DNA of 64,000 nt from Pseudovirgaria hyperparasitica (lineage: Eukaryota; Ascomycota; Dothideomycetes; Acrospermales; Acrospermaceae): positions 1,501,074 to 1,565,073 of the forward strand of contig NW_022985550.1 of assembly GCF_010093815.1 (NCBI RefSeq). The letters are read 5' to 3'. The position numbers and the translations under genes were made by a program. The notes under the pieces are model-generated. The model worked only from the letters and a program-made list of their open reading frames with translations. It had not been told where the DNA came from and did not search any database. Shown here in pieces: positions 1-11,586 of this stretch (position 1 is the first letter of the stretch; each line of letters opens with the position of its first letter).

Positions 1-480
1 CTTCCATCTCTCATCCCGCTCACGAAGCTTCCTCCAATTCTGCAAGAATGCAATCGAATCCTCTGCCCCGGAGGCGTGATGGAGGTTCGAATCGTTCCTC
101 CATCCCCGAAAAAAGAGACAATGGGGCCTAAAATGACTGAATGGATGAATGAACGACTGCTCATTAGCCTTGAACGTTCGTTTCGATCCTTACGACCTGC
201 ACTGTCCATGCCAGGATGGCTCAAAGGCGCCGGTCTCATAGTGCAGCAACCTACGCAGGTCGTAAAGCTTCCGGCAGCGACCGATCCAGCGACAGAAGAC
301 GTTGACAATGTCCTAGCAGCGCATATCGCACGGACCATGTGGGCTGACACTTGGGGTCAGCATATGGAGGATCGCCAAGACCAAGATCGTTGGTGGTGGC
401 AGAGTGAAGAGATCGTGCAAGAGTGTGTTCAGTACGGTACAGTCTTCGAATTCGAAACCCTACTGGCGATCAAACAATGA
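1..480 (+). CDS. SAM-dependent methyltransferase-like protein, 3' end (partial)
   Basis: The reading frame is open from base 1 to the TGA at 478-480, so this is the C-terminal end (159 residues visible) of a gene that begins outside the window. Near the left edge it carries the segment LQECNRILCPGGVMEVRI, the typical post-motif-III strand of class I SAM methyltransferases (ECxRxLxPGG followed by a hydrophobic strand). This is followed by a helix-rich tail (LERSFRSLRPALSMPGWLKGAG) resembling fungal methyltransferase-domain proteins whose strand continues into a 'GP-hundred residue' C-terminal cap. The SAM-binding GxGxG part would lie to the left and cannot be seen, so catalytic competence is unknown. 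No substrate can be inferred. The call rests on family resemblance recognised by eye. Confidence 0.75.
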   Translation, partial: LPSLIPLTKLPPILQECNRILCPGGVMEVRIVPPSPKKETMGPKMTEWMNERLLISLERSFRSLRPALSMPGWLKGAGLIVQQPTQVVKLPAATDPATEDVDNVLAAHIARTMWADTWGQHMEDRQDQDRWWWQSEEIVQECVQYGTVFEFETLLAIKQ

Positions 481-3400
481 TGAACGTCCATCACGGTCGA
501 CTTAAGAGCCACATTCGGTTGTTCAATAATTACTTTTGCGGCGTACACATGGGAATCACTCAGGGTTATGTCTGCATTCTTTGAGATATCCGCCACCGGC
601 GCACATTATTTGACAGTTGAAGGTTGCATAGTTAGCAACTTCACTAATAGCGAGTCTTGCGCCTGTCCCTTATAAGTTGCATCTCTAACCTATGTCATCA
701 ACTAATGGCCAAATATGGACTTCTGTCAGCACTAGCGGTATACTTTTATCACGTACAGACGCTCGTTATCGTTCTTTGCCTAATCCTCGCGAGAGGCACG
801 CACTCCTGTACTACGCGCCAGCACCAGCAAATGGTAGTAAAATCCCGGGTGGTCCATGGTGAGCGGCTGAGGCCAGACCGTAGACAGTCGAGCATTGCCA
901 AACGTCTGTCGATTGTCGCTGGTGGCACTCCAACAAGAAGTTCTGTAGGATGCATATCCATCATTGTCGCATGTACACATCGTAGACTCCATCTTTCGCG
1001 TATAACTGCCTTTGTAAATCTGGATTGCTTCATGCAGTGGGGCTATGATGGCTATGTCATATTTGCACACATAGGGTTAGAAATAGATGGGAGAAGAGAC
1101 CAGCTGGGCAGTCTGTCCAGTTGTTGCGGTGTGTAACGCTATCCATGTATCTGCTTGGTATAGAGTAGTGGCGAATTAATTGATAGCCTTAACCACTTCG
1201 TTCCCATTCTCGTCTTTCTACTAACGATCACAACTCCAATCACTTGTGATAGTCACCACCATTTTACGATCGCCTTCTCTAGACGGATCTTCGACAACGA
1301 CCTGTTCAGTCTCACCGAGAGCAAGGGGCAGGACCCCAATCCAGCCTCGCCAGCCCAGCAGCCGCAAGACAGGTTGACAGGGCATGCCTGGGGTCGGGGA
1401 CGGCTCGTGGACGGCCACTAAACGCTTCTAGGGAGAAAGTCCCGTGAAGATCTTCAAGATCTGCCGTAGTTAACAGTCTAACTGAAACCCTACGAGGCTC
1501 GTTCTTCTAACTAAGTGGTAGCACTTTGAACACGACGACAAGTAGAAGACTGCAAGATTGAACTGAAATGCTGGAGTACGAGAAAGAGATTAGCTATACT
1601 ATGAGCTAATTCCCTCCACCTGTCTCCCTTCATCTATCCCAAGCATTGTTATCCATACATGTTTGTTGTGTGCGAGAAATTCAAGGCTGGTGTTTTAGCA
1701 GGCCCAGGGGCTGTTGGCACGTTGACCCTACCCGGGGCGGGGGGCCCAGGGTGCCTGTTGATCGGCACAGCCGCGGCAGTTGCGCCGCCGTTGTACGACC
1801 ACCGTCGGCTTTCCTGGCGCAGGTCTACAGTATACTAAAAGCGGGCACAGGTCCGAGGCTGTTTTAAGAAAATGAACGTTGGAGTCAAGAGCGGTGAGTC
1901 TTGTTTTTCCTCACCTCCCTTTCGACGAGAGCCGTTGTTGTTATTACAAGCGGGGGGATAGTGGATGGGTGAGTTGTGTTGAATGCGACTGCAACTGCAC
2001 TAATACAATCAAACCTCGTTGTTACGATATTCTTTATAACGACAGACTCGGTATAACGATACAATTCTCGGAAACGAGATCGAGAGTTTACTAGTAGATT
2101 AGTTCGTTCTAACGATATGCTCGTCATAACGATGCGTTTGACGTGGCCGTATTCGTATCGATATAACGGTCTTTGGCTGTACTGTGTGTGTGGGTGGAGA
2201 TGTTTGGATTGGTTATCACGTTATGTGGTTGGATGAACGGGATATACGAGGCTTATACGAGTATGTGCTGCTATTTTGTTTGCGGGCAGGACAGGGGAGT
2301 CAATGACATCGTGTCGCGTGAGGAGACTAACTGACTGGGATCGTGTTGGCACCTTGTACGTGCATAGTCATAATGGACTCTCTGGATCGCAATCGATTGA
2401 CTTCTTCGAGCGAACAAGTGTGGCGTCGTTTCAGTCGAGGAGAACGGTCTCTGAATGCTGCACAGTCAGCGGCCAATGCGCCGTTATAGATAAAACACAG
2501 GCATGATGTCTGGTGTCGGATGGTTCATGTTGAGGCCTTTCGAGGCATGTTGGACTTGTTTCATTGACACGTTCGAGTATGCATAAGGCTGGGACTCTGG
2601 TGACATTGTTTGCACTGTTAGGGTCCACTGGTCCTTGTTTTGGATGTTGTATGCGACACACACACATCTCATAGGCCGATGGAGTAAGTCTATTCGCATA
2701 CCAAGCCATGCCAATCCGGCATCCTCTTATCAGATCACGTTTGCAGGCGGACCCCAGGAACCCAGATACGGGCAGTACGGATGCATGGCGGCAACACAAA
2801 CAGCAGCGAGGCATGCATGGCACAGCCTTCCTCAGCCTTTGCTCGAGAATGTATGTTCCTCTTCTCAGCCATTCGCGTGTCCGCGAGATATCCTCTTTCC
2901 CTGCATTGAGCCAACGTGTTGTGTATTCTCACAACCGCCAAAAGGGCCATAACTGAAAGAACAATTATTCCACATCTTCCAAACCAGCCATGCAAGTAAG
3001 AGACGCCTCCACAACAATCGCTTCCAGACCTAAACCACATCATTAAGCCACACGCCACCGCCACTATTGCTACTACTATCACTGTCGGACGTCATGACTC
3101 ACTATCGTCAAATGAAGATGTGGCGCCAGCTCGCGAACCTCGTGGCTGCGTCCCCAACACGGACTCCGGACGTTCGCTTCGCTTCGCTCCCCTTCCCCCC
3201 TGTAGCGGCATATCCAGCCAAACCGAACCAAACCCAAAAGAGCACTTGCACTCCCTCCGGACGATCAAAAACGCATGCACCCAGCCTTCCATGCATCCAG
3301 TACTTTCGTAGCATTATCTAAAGACATGTCGTCTTCCGCGTGAACTGCGATCGGTCTGGCGGGGTAAAAAGGAAGAAACAAGAAAAGGAAATTGGGATTG

Positions 3401-6400
3401 CTGCAATGCAGAATGTAGACGCATGCGTCAGTATTCTCCGAAGATAGGGGTATCTGATGGGATTGGTTGATATTAGGGGAGGGTCTGGTTCGTGGTGACA
3501 AGCTGGCATGTTTTTTTTTTTTGCTACGCGGATGTGCTTCCGAGAGGACGTGGTCTGGAATGGGCGAGGGTTATGGGGGAGGTTTGTAGGTGGACTTGGT
3601 GAGTGTGGTGTATCATGTATCTGTATGCGATCGAGATGAGTGTTTGGGGGGCATAGAGGTCCGGACTCGGCGCTGTGTCGTGGCACGAATATGTGCTCTC
3701 GAGGCCCTCTCTCAAGGGAATGTGGAGGCTGGAGGCTGGAGGTAACTCCGTGTTTTCCTCTCACTATATGGGAAAGGGATTGCGTGTGCATGCACGAGGT
3801 GTGTGTTCTGCATGGGGTATCTTCATTCGGCAAATACGTGAGGAAGCTCACCAACGACCACTTGGTGACGACTATGAGATCTCTCTCTCTCTCGTAGGGC
3901 CGATTGAGTATACGAGAACCCGGATATTCTTCATCAACAACTGTCAAGACAGGGTCACACCCTTACCAATATGGCATCGTGCTCACTTTTCCTCAAGTGC
4001 CGATATTATCACCACGCACACGCTTGTCACACAGATCACAATCTCGCTGGCCCATGAGTAGGGGCCATCTGTATACGTATGACCGTGGAGGAACATGACA
4101 GAAGAGTGCACTTCAGAGAGACTTCTAATAATGATAGCATCATCATCACCATGCAGAACGATGAACCCCCCCAATCCCCGCTCTAGACCAGACAATAGCC
4201 TGACTGAGAGCGTGGTAATTATCACTATTCACCCGAACTTACAAGCATTCATCACACGGGACTATCCGAAACCTGCAGTAGTTAATGTCTGATCTACCTC
4301 TAGCATTAGTCCCTGGCTGCTGCCGGTGAACGATATCATCTAACACTGAGATGGGAGTGTCAGATGTCATATGGGCAGATGTCCAACATCAGATGCAGCG
4401 CTTGTATCTGATCTGGCCTGTCTACCGAGAGATGACATGTGCCAAACCACCACGGAACGAGCCGCACGAACGCAGCCTGGCCGGCCTGTCAGCACCCGAC
4501 CGACGACTATCGATCGATATCACATTTGACGATAGCTTCTTGGCCTTGACATGTCAGTCTACATTAGTAGCCAGAAGAACACGTCATGTGCGAATATTCC
4601 AAAGTAGGCATTTGGGCATCCTTGAACACGGTAGTTTTGTCATGGTGTTTTTCGGATGTTGTTTTGTTATGCATGCGGTGTCGGTTGATGCCCGGAATGA
4701 ACCGAAAGCGAGACTTCATTGGTTGGCTCCCCTGTTGGACACGAACAATACCATCTACTTGCACACATGTCACACACACACCGTTACGTGTGCGCAATTG
4801 TAGCTAGCAGTTGAGCTAGCGACACATGGACATCCTTCCTTCCTTCACTCACACTAATAACAAGATCGAGTTTTGTCCCGTTTGAATCTTCCTATGCACA
4901 CGCACATACACACGCGGACACGCGGACGCGCGCGCTCGTGCAACCCAGCAACAAAAATTTATTTAATCATTTGATCTGATCCATCCGATGAGTTGATTGG
5001 GTCCCAGCAGTATATCATTCTTCCCAATCTAGTCTAGCGGCCCATCTCCGCACAAATCCGCGTCCCTTTGCTTCTGACTAAACCTTCTCCCAAGCTGTCA
5101 ATTGGGTATATGTCCGTGCGTGCGTGCGTCGTCTTCGTTAAACTTAGATAATCGACTCCTCATCATGTCTGTTATTTAATAAAACTGTGATCTACAGATT
5201 TATGTCTTTGTTTTTTTTTGGATTGCTAAGCTCAGCGCAGCTCAGCACAACCCACTCGACATGAGCAAAGAATTGTGCCCCCTGGGCCGAGCAGACAACT
5301 CGCACCTGCAAGCACATGCCAGTTTGCGCCTCAGGGGTAAATGCGATGCCAAGCACCTATCAGCAACACACCACCATAGCCAATAACCTAGCTATCGAGT
5401 AGTGTGCCTTACCCCTCACTCATCATTATCACGATCAGCGGCAGCAGCACTATCGTCGTCCACGAGCAAACAGATGCTGTACGCCCCGTCACAATCTGGA
5501 CTGCGGCGTAGTCGTTCTTGTCATCGTCGTCTGCATCTGCTGCATCTGAATCTCATCTCTGTCTCGGTCGTTCGTAGCACGCAGTACCAGCTTCTGGCCT
5601 CGGCGGATCGCGCCGGTGCCGATGTGAGTCCCGGGCTCGGGAATTGATGAGATGGCAGAACGAGCATGGTGTGATGAGGACGTTGACGAGGATGAGTATG
5701 AGGATGATCCTGATGGGTCTGCTGCTTACACTCTGCGCCCGGGTTGAAAGTGAAAAAATGACCGTGAGTTCGGTAGCCGGGTTGCTAATAATACCAGATA
5801 TATACTTTGTAGCGAGCAACAATGCTGAGCTGGGTGAATTAATAGACTTTCGTGCACGCTGGAACATCCCAAACAACCGTCCACTCGTCCATCCACTGTC
5901 CAAGCTGTCTCGTCGGTCCGTAGAAACCCCTCTCCTAGAACACTAAAATGAACTTAAATTTTTTTTTCTCTCCAACGTTCAACAAGTACGCGTGTCTCTT
6001 TCTCTCTCTTTTAGACACACACTAATAATATGCAAGGCGTGACATGGCCTGACCTGCTCCCGTCGTCTGACGAGGGCCTAATTAGGCGTCCTCACTCAAT
6101 GAATCACTCACGGCTTATGCCGCCTTTCCAAATCTGTAATTCAATTCAATTCCCGTCCCTCATCAGCCCATCTAAAGACTGCGGGGGTGCGTGTCGTTCC
6201 TGGTGTTCGGGTCCAGTAAGAAAAGTGCTGGCCAGCACTCCCATGCTTGCTTCCTCGTTCTAATCAAAAAGGTCCGATAGGGCTGACCGGTCGATCTCCC
6301 GCGCGCGCGCACGGAAAATGAACACACAGATGAAAAAGTTGTGTCAATCATAAGAAGTCACTGATCGCTCGCTAGCAAGATGAGGAGAGAGAGAAGAGAA

Positions 6401-7076
6401 GAGAGACCGGATATCCACGGGACGGGTGAATCTTTTGGTGCATGTCTTTTCTTGGGAGGGGGACGGGGGGTGGGCAAGGTGGAGATCGAGACGGGACCTC
6501 TTGAATTGGGGTGGATCTTCTGCGATAGGAGATCATGGCAATTTGTTTATGCGATTGTGTTATACAGGAAAGGAGGTGGAGAGGGCTGTCTCTCTCCTAA
6601 GAAGTTGTGACACGACGGCGGTCATCTTGAGCGATGAAATCCTAGCAGACATGCTGCTCCTATGCCTGTTGTATATGAATGAAACGCTCCAAATCCGTCG
6701 GACTTCTTCCTACGAAGTGATCTCGCTCGCTCCGCTCCTCGCCGACAAATACCGTATTTCACCATTGTCTCACAAGTATCCACCTATGATGAACTGTTTC
6801 TTCCTTCCGGAGACTCCGTCCCGAGACAACTTTTGATATGCCCTCCTAGGTAGACTGTTATCTAGGTAGCATTATCGCACTTATGCTGTGTCTTCCTATA
6901 AAAATCTTCCTTGCTACTACGTCGCTAGGATGCCGTATAGTTCGAAACAGCTAAAGAAGTTGAGGATTTCTCTACCCTTAAAGTATCATGTTTAGTGTAG
7001 CCAGTATTGGGTGTTTCCGGCCATTTTAAGATCACTTTTTCATACCAATCAAACCCGTCCGTACGCAAGAGACTCT
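481..7076. other. Long gene-poor interval between two convergent gene ends
   Basis: No reading frame here has both a believable fungal protein sequence and a supporting intron pattern. The stretch is of ordinary base composition rather than strongly AT-rich. It holds pyrimidine-rich tracts, short simple repeats (CA/CG alternation around 4890-4940, a GTGC repeat at about 5118-5130, GCGCGC at about 6299-6311, a CT run at about 3881-3895) and one MITE-like element (listed separately). Its flanks are both 3' ends of genes, a setting where fungal spacers are usually short, so unannotated non-coding RNA or fast-evolving small genes are possible. I cannot support any. Confidence 0.6.
2001..2184. mobile_element. 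Decayed MITE-like element with pogo/Tc1-mariner-like ends
   Basis: The left end begins near 2004 with TACAATCAAACCTCGTT. The reverse complement of the right end (ending near 2181-2184) reads TACAGCCAAAGACCGTT, and about 18 of the first 26 positions match, with several mismatches being transitions. Inside, a TATAACGA-like octamer recurs at least five times (about 2036, 2052, 2111, 2126, 2162), which is the sub-terminal repeat style of pogo/Tigger-type elements whose ends read CCTCGTTATAACGA. There is no transposase frame in the 180 bases, so it would be a non-autonomous derivative. A TA target duplication is not clear. No second copy was noticed in this window. Confidence 0.45.
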
Positions 7077-8618
7077 CTACGTTGTGCTGGATGCGCCGAT
7101 GATGCGTAAACCAGAGTCGCTCGTGTATGCCAGGACATAGCGATGCGGATGCCATTGCACACACGGACTCGGCCAGTTCGTGTCGATGCTATGCACGTAC
7201 TCTCCAGTCTCTGCATGTGCAATGTCCAGTCCTGTACCCTCGTCGCTGCCGCCGACCACATAGCTACCGTCAAAGCTGAAACTCACGCTGGTGACCGGTC
7301 CTACACTCCTGTCAAGCTTGCGTACACAGACCCAATCTTGTGTGTCCCAAAGTGTGATGAGCGCATCTGAGCCTCCTGTAGCCAGGAGTGTAGCCGGTGG
7401 GTTGAGGGAATGGGAGAGGAGAGGAGACGTATGTGCGCGGAGAGTGTGCAGTTTTGAAAGGTCAGGGTATCTGTGAAGGGTCAAGGCACCCGTTGTGCTA
7501 CAGAGTAGAAGAGATGGATTGGTTGTAGAGTGGGTGAAGGAGAGTGAGGATACGGGTGTCTCGCAATTCAGCGGTGTTGAGGGCGTAAGCGTGGATCGAG
7601 GAACTGGTATCAACGTGGAGGACGTCTCAGTGTCCTAAGACATTAGGTTCAGAATTGTGTCGCGTGTTAGGAGAACTCCTGCATGAGCACTCACCCTCGC
7701 CTGCCTTCCTATAATCAGCTCTCCTCCATCTGGCTTCCAAGCCAGCAGATCTATGCCTCCGATGTTGGGCTTTATCTCCACGATGCTCTCCTTTCGTCTC
7801 ACATCCCAGAGCCTCACCGTGCCATCTGCACTGCAGCTTGCCAATTCACTCTCATGCGTCGGGTTAAACTCGACTTTTTCGACCGGACCACTGTGACCTC
7901 GTAGCTCGGTACTGTATTTGACATTCGTGCGTTCTGGATTCCATATTCGAAGGGTTCGATCGGCCGCTCCAGTCGCGATCAAGGTTCCCAGCGCATTCCA
8001 GGATATGGTTCGAATGGCATGCGACGGTGGTGGTTGACGTGTCAAGGGTGTGTCAACGTAGGTGCTGGTCCTGAGCTTGCTGAAGATTGGCACAAACTTC
8101 TCTTTCAGCAGTGGCTTCTGGCGCGCAGGAGCCATGCCCACCTTGTACTCAAGAAGAGTATGAGGCTCGGAGGAGCAGCTCGTGGGCTCGGGTGGACTGG
8201 CAGATGGTTTGTCTGTAGCTTCTTCTCCAGTGGCAGGCTGCCCACGTCGTGCCGGCTTGGACTGCGATGCAATATGTGACTGTTTCTTTGCAATTACACC
8301 TTGCTCAGCTACCAAGACTTTGATTCTGCTGCGTAATTGCTGGAGTTCGTCTTCTCGTGCAGCTCGTTTACTAGCTTTTCCCGCCAGGACACCAGAGCTC
8401 GAGGGTGGGGTTGGAAGAAGCTCGTCTCTAGTATTAGCCGACTCCTCATGCTTTACAACACCATCATTGCGAATTGCTTGAACTTCTCGTGAGTTGACCT
8501 TAGTATTACTGTCAGGCTCTGATACGCCTACTTCCTGGTTCCGCGTGTCATTGTTGATTTTGTCCCTCAAAGGATCTTCGTCGCTGCCCCGATCGTCGTC
8601 TATGATGCTTGATGCCAT
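7077..8618 (-). CDS. tex1: THO complex WD40 subunit, THOC3/Tex1-like
   Basis: Two exons, 8618-7695 and 7634-7077, joined across a 60-base intron (7635-7694, GTGAGT...TTAG), give 493 residues. The first ATG of the frame is at 8618. The N-terminal ~190 residues are polar and low-complexity with a short coiled coil (about residues 84-115). From about residue 195 there is a WD40 propeller beginning HAIRTISWNALGTLIATG, with DRTLRIWNPE and DGTVRLWDV blade ends and further blades in exon 2 (SDALITLWDTQDW). The blade order and the HAIRTISWN/LAWKPDG segments fit THOC3, the THO subunit that couples transcription to mRNP export in the nucleus. The long N-terminal extension is unusual for animal THOC3 but common in fungal proteins. 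The gene ends convergently toward the 6.6 kb gap. Confidence 0.85.
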
Positions 8619-8997
8619 TTCTGTTGACCACAGCTGGAAATATGGCAATGCGGTGACCAACGAATAGTTGAAGAATGAAGCCAAGGCTAAGTTGATATAT
8701 ACAAGGGATCGACTGCTAGACAAGTGACGAACGATGGGCTGGTATCTTTTGTTTGATTATCACACTACAGTTCTTGGGTTTCACTTCTCAGGATTCACTT
8801 CTTTGAACACGGACAAGAACAGCCCTTTGTCTAATTACTCTTCACTTTTTAACATTCGTTTTAGACACGACGTGCCCAATGATACCTGCGATTCCCGTTT
8901 CACTCACTATTGTTGAGGGGGGATGCCATAACACCTGCAATGCATTTCCACAAACATACCCATCACTACCTGGCTATCAACACAGCTTCTGTTCCTG
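8619..8997. other. Spacer between tex1-like start and trl1 stop
   Basis: 379 bases between two minus-strand genes. It must hold the 3' end of trl1 and the promoter of the THOC3-like gene. No further frame or structured element is supported. Confidence 0.6.
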
Positions 8998-11586
8998 TTA
9001 ACGAGATAAAACACCTCTTACACTGCCATCTAGAATCAAGGACCCCTTAGCCATGAGTTCCATGATACCAGACTCCCCACCACTTCCTACAGTCAACCAC
9101 TTCTGCAAGAGATCGTTGCTCTCCTTCGGTTTGATGTTTGGTTCCGCAGTGCCAATAGTGATATGCGCGAGCGCATTGACAGTCTCAAACTTAACGTCTC
9201 CCTCATTCTGGAGTCGAGCTACAAAGCACATAACTCGATTGTCCCATACAAGACGTTCGAGCTGAACTTTGCACCTTCCAAGTTCAGGTTCGGATGCTGG
9301 TGCATCGCTATTCGGCAGCTGACCAGCTATCGACTTATTCCAGGCTTCAGAATGGAGCCTACCGAGCTTCGACCAGCTATCTGTATGTTGGCTTGAAGCG
9401 GCCTTGTGGATAAGGGTGACGTGAAACTCGTTTTGCAAGCGGCGAGTTTCCTTAAGGTGGTTGTAGAATCGTGCCGTCTCAGGGTCGACATCACGAAACA
9501 TGGCGTCGAGAATGGCTTTGACTCGACTGTTAGGAAGCCGAACTGCAAAGAACTCTAGCTTCGGCTGCTTTGGTTTAGACATGGAGCTATTCTGCTGTTG
9601 CTGTTTGTTCTTTGGGCCTCTGTTGCCTCCTCTGCTTAGGTCCTGCTTCACTTCTGGTTTGTAGTCATCGAGCGCACTGTCAATTGCAGCGTCAAGCTCG
9701 TCAGCCGAGGGCATTCTAGTGAACAGTTTCGGGTATCTCGAGCTAATCTGGGTAACAACTGTTTCCAAATTCTCCCGCGAGCTCGCTGTAACGTCCAGGT
9801 CAATCACCAAGTCAAAAGCGTCATCCGGTGATTTGGTCGTGTCGATCGGCTGGAACCGATGCATGAAGCCGTCCATGATACCAATGATCTCGGCTGGGTC
9901 CTTGGATGCTGCTTGGATTGTCTGATGATTGTCACCGCGTCCAAGCACTCTGTCCTGCATGACTCTTCTGATCTGGTCGTAGTTTCCACGGTCATGAACC
10001 CAATGCAAAGCGACAAAACGGGCTTCAGGTATCACCCGGGAAACATCATCTATAATCTGAGCTCGCTCACGTTCTTGATGGTTGTTACGGTCTGCAATCA
10101 TAACCCCACTGTCGACGACCCCGTTGCAAACTGCCGTGGCAAAACGCTGTGGCCTGTTGCCTTTCCCTACAACGTTATCATTCTGAAAATGTCCCCAGCC
10201 GAACAATTTCACCAAAGCTAGAGCTACGGTCGTCTTTCCACAGCCTATCGTTGCAATGGGAACTAATATGACATTGCCTTGCACATCTTTCGCATCTGGT
10301 CTTTCTTCCCCGGATTCGATCTCCTGGCGAATGATATCAGATCCTTTCTGGCCGAGTTCTGTCAGGAAGTCATCTCGCATTTTGATGATACCGTGGTTCT
10401 GATTGTAGAGCTTAGCGAGACCAGGTTGCTTGGCGAACTGCTTCCGTGCGAAGATGAGATACTTTTCGGTGACTTTCTTATGCTTTTTGTACCTTGGTTC
10501 TTTGCCGGCAATGATGGCTTTGGTGCATTCCCGCCACTGTCGGTACATCAAATATGGCTCCTCAAACTTATATTTGAAGAACCAATCTTCCCATGGCGCA
10601 TTTGGAGATTCCCTAGCCTGACAGCGGATGACGAACCCCTCAGTGTCGCGGCCATCGTAATTCCCTGTCTCCGCAACATGTTCCAGGAAAGTTTTGACAT
10701 GGCCAATGTTGTTCTCCATGACATACATTGTCTTTCTGAACCCCCATTCTTCCGCAAACTTGTCGACGTGATGCCCAGGATAAGTCGCAAACTCTGGCAC
10801 GTTCAAATTGACTCCATGCAGGTACAGCCCAGCCGCGTCTGGTGCGTACTCAAGCACGTGCTCTTCGAAATCGTCATCGCAGAGTTCTGCTACAGCCGTC
10901 ACATTCAATTGGTGCAACCTCCGCGCGAGCTCTTCTTTTGTCTTTCCCACGCTTGTCAGATGCCTCTCCACCCACTTCTCACCCGCAGCGGAATGGCTGA
11001 CGGGAAGGTCTGGTCGTGCGCCAGTGGAGTGTTTGCTACAGACGAGTAGCGAGCCATCGTCCAGCCCTGAAATGAATATTATGCACCCATTCTCTTTCAC
11101 ACTGAGCTCGTAAGGTCCTTTGGTGTTCAACTCGACATTCTTCCATTCCGTTTTCTTGACTTCGCCATGATTGAAAAACTTATCGTATCCACGTACAGCA
11201 ATGGCCTGCTTTCCGTCTAGGGTCTGATAGGTGAACAGTCCGCGGGCATAAGTCGGTAGATTTGGTTTCTTGTAGTCCCAGTCTTGCATCCGCCATGAAT
11301 CAACCTTACGGCCACTCGGTAATGTGTACGTGTTCTTCTTCACCGATAATCCTTTCCCTCTACCTCCTTTCCCATGTGCATTGAGAGTTTGTACCAACTC
11401 GAGGATCTCTTGCGGATTCTGGGCGCGATAAGGTACTTGATCGTGGTGCGCCATACTTATGGCAAAGCTGGTAGTAAAGCTCCGAATGTTTGGCAAGTAT
11501 AGAATGCAAGGTTGGGCGGCTTTGGTGCAGCGGCAGGCTTTGAACGGAGTGGAGATTGTGAAAAACTTTGAAGCGTAAACAAGCAT
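8998..11586 (-). CDS. trl1: Fungal tRNA ligase Trl1 (ligase-kinase-cyclic phosphodiesterase)
   Basis: Single exon. From the ATG at 11454 it encodes 818 residues, close to the usual fungal length; an in-frame ATG at 11586 adds 44 residues. It joins tRNA halves after intron removal and is expected to ligate HAC1-type mRNA in the unfolded protein response. Visible parts in order: the adenylyltransferase motif KENG with the nucleotidyl-accepting Lys at residue 120 (counting from the second ATG); the polynucleotide kinase P-loop (ATIGCGKTT) in the middle; and a C-terminal 2H phosphoesterase with two HxT motifs (FHVTLIH and AHITIGT). All three activities look intact. The 44-residue extension has no acidic residue, several Lys/Arg and many Ser/Thr, like a mitochondrial presequence. 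Its ATG has a poor context (T at -3) whereas the second has A at -3 and G at +4, so both forms may be made. Confidence 0.95.
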   Translation of the reverse strand: MLVYASKFFTISTPFKACRCTKAAQPCILYLPNIRSFTTSFAISMAHHDQVPYRAQNPQEILELVQTLNAHGKGGRGKGLSVKKNTYTLPSGRKVDSWRMQDWDYKKPNLPTYARGLFTYQTLDGKQAIAVRGYDKFFNHGEVKKTEWKNVELNTKGPYELSVKENGCIIFISGLDDGSLLVCSKHSTGARPDLPVSHSAAGEKWVERHLTSVGKTKEELARRLHQLNVTAVAELCDDDFEEHVLEYAPDAAGLYLHGVNLNVPEFATYPGHHVDKFAEEWGFRKTMYVMENNIGHVKTFLEHVAETGNYDGRDTEGFVIRCQARESPNAPWEDWFFKYKFEEPYLMYRQWRECTKAIIAGKEPRYKKHKKVTEKYLIFARKQFAKQPGLAKLYNQNHGIIKMRDDFLTELGQKGSDIIRQEIESGEERPDAKDVQGNVILVPIATIGCGKTTVALALVKLFGWGHFQNDNVVGKGNRPQRFATAVCNGVVDSGVMIADRNNHQERERAQIIDDVSRVIPEARFVALHWVHDRGNYDQIRRVMQDRVLGRGDNHQTIQAASKDPAEIIGIMDGFMHRFQPIDTTKSPDDAFDLVIDLDVTASSRENLETVVTQISSRYPKLFTRMPSADELDAAIDSALDDYKPEVKQDLSRGGNRGPKNKQQQQNSSMSKPKQPKLEFFAVRLPNSRVKAILDAMFRDVDPETARFYNHLKETRRLQNEFHVTLIHKAASSQHTDSWSKLGRLHSEAWNKSIAGQLPNSDAPASEPELGRCKVQLERLVWDNRVMCFVARLQNEGDVKFETVNALAHITIGTAEPNIKPKESNDLLQKWLTVGSGGESGIMELMAKGSLILDGSVRGVLSR

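Noticed and set aside
79-110. A tRNA B-box-like word (GGTTCGAATC) near the left edge
   Set aside because: No matching acceptor stem or A box, the T-stem pairs imperfectly, and it lies inside a coding frame with methyltransferase content.
2735-3082. Minus-strand frame with two hydrophobic stretches
   Set aside because: It has no ATG at its start and the hydrophobicity comes from simple repeats; no homology is apparent.
3318-3947. 209-codon open frame on the minus strand
   Set aside because: Low-complexity His/Pro/Ser-rich translation, several overlapping frames on both strands, no intron pattern and no family resemblance.
5644-5946. Frame with a signal-peptide-like start in the 6.6 kb gap, possible small secreted protein
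   Set aside because: No cysteine pattern or conserved motif, and an antisense frame of equal length overlaps it; support is too thin.
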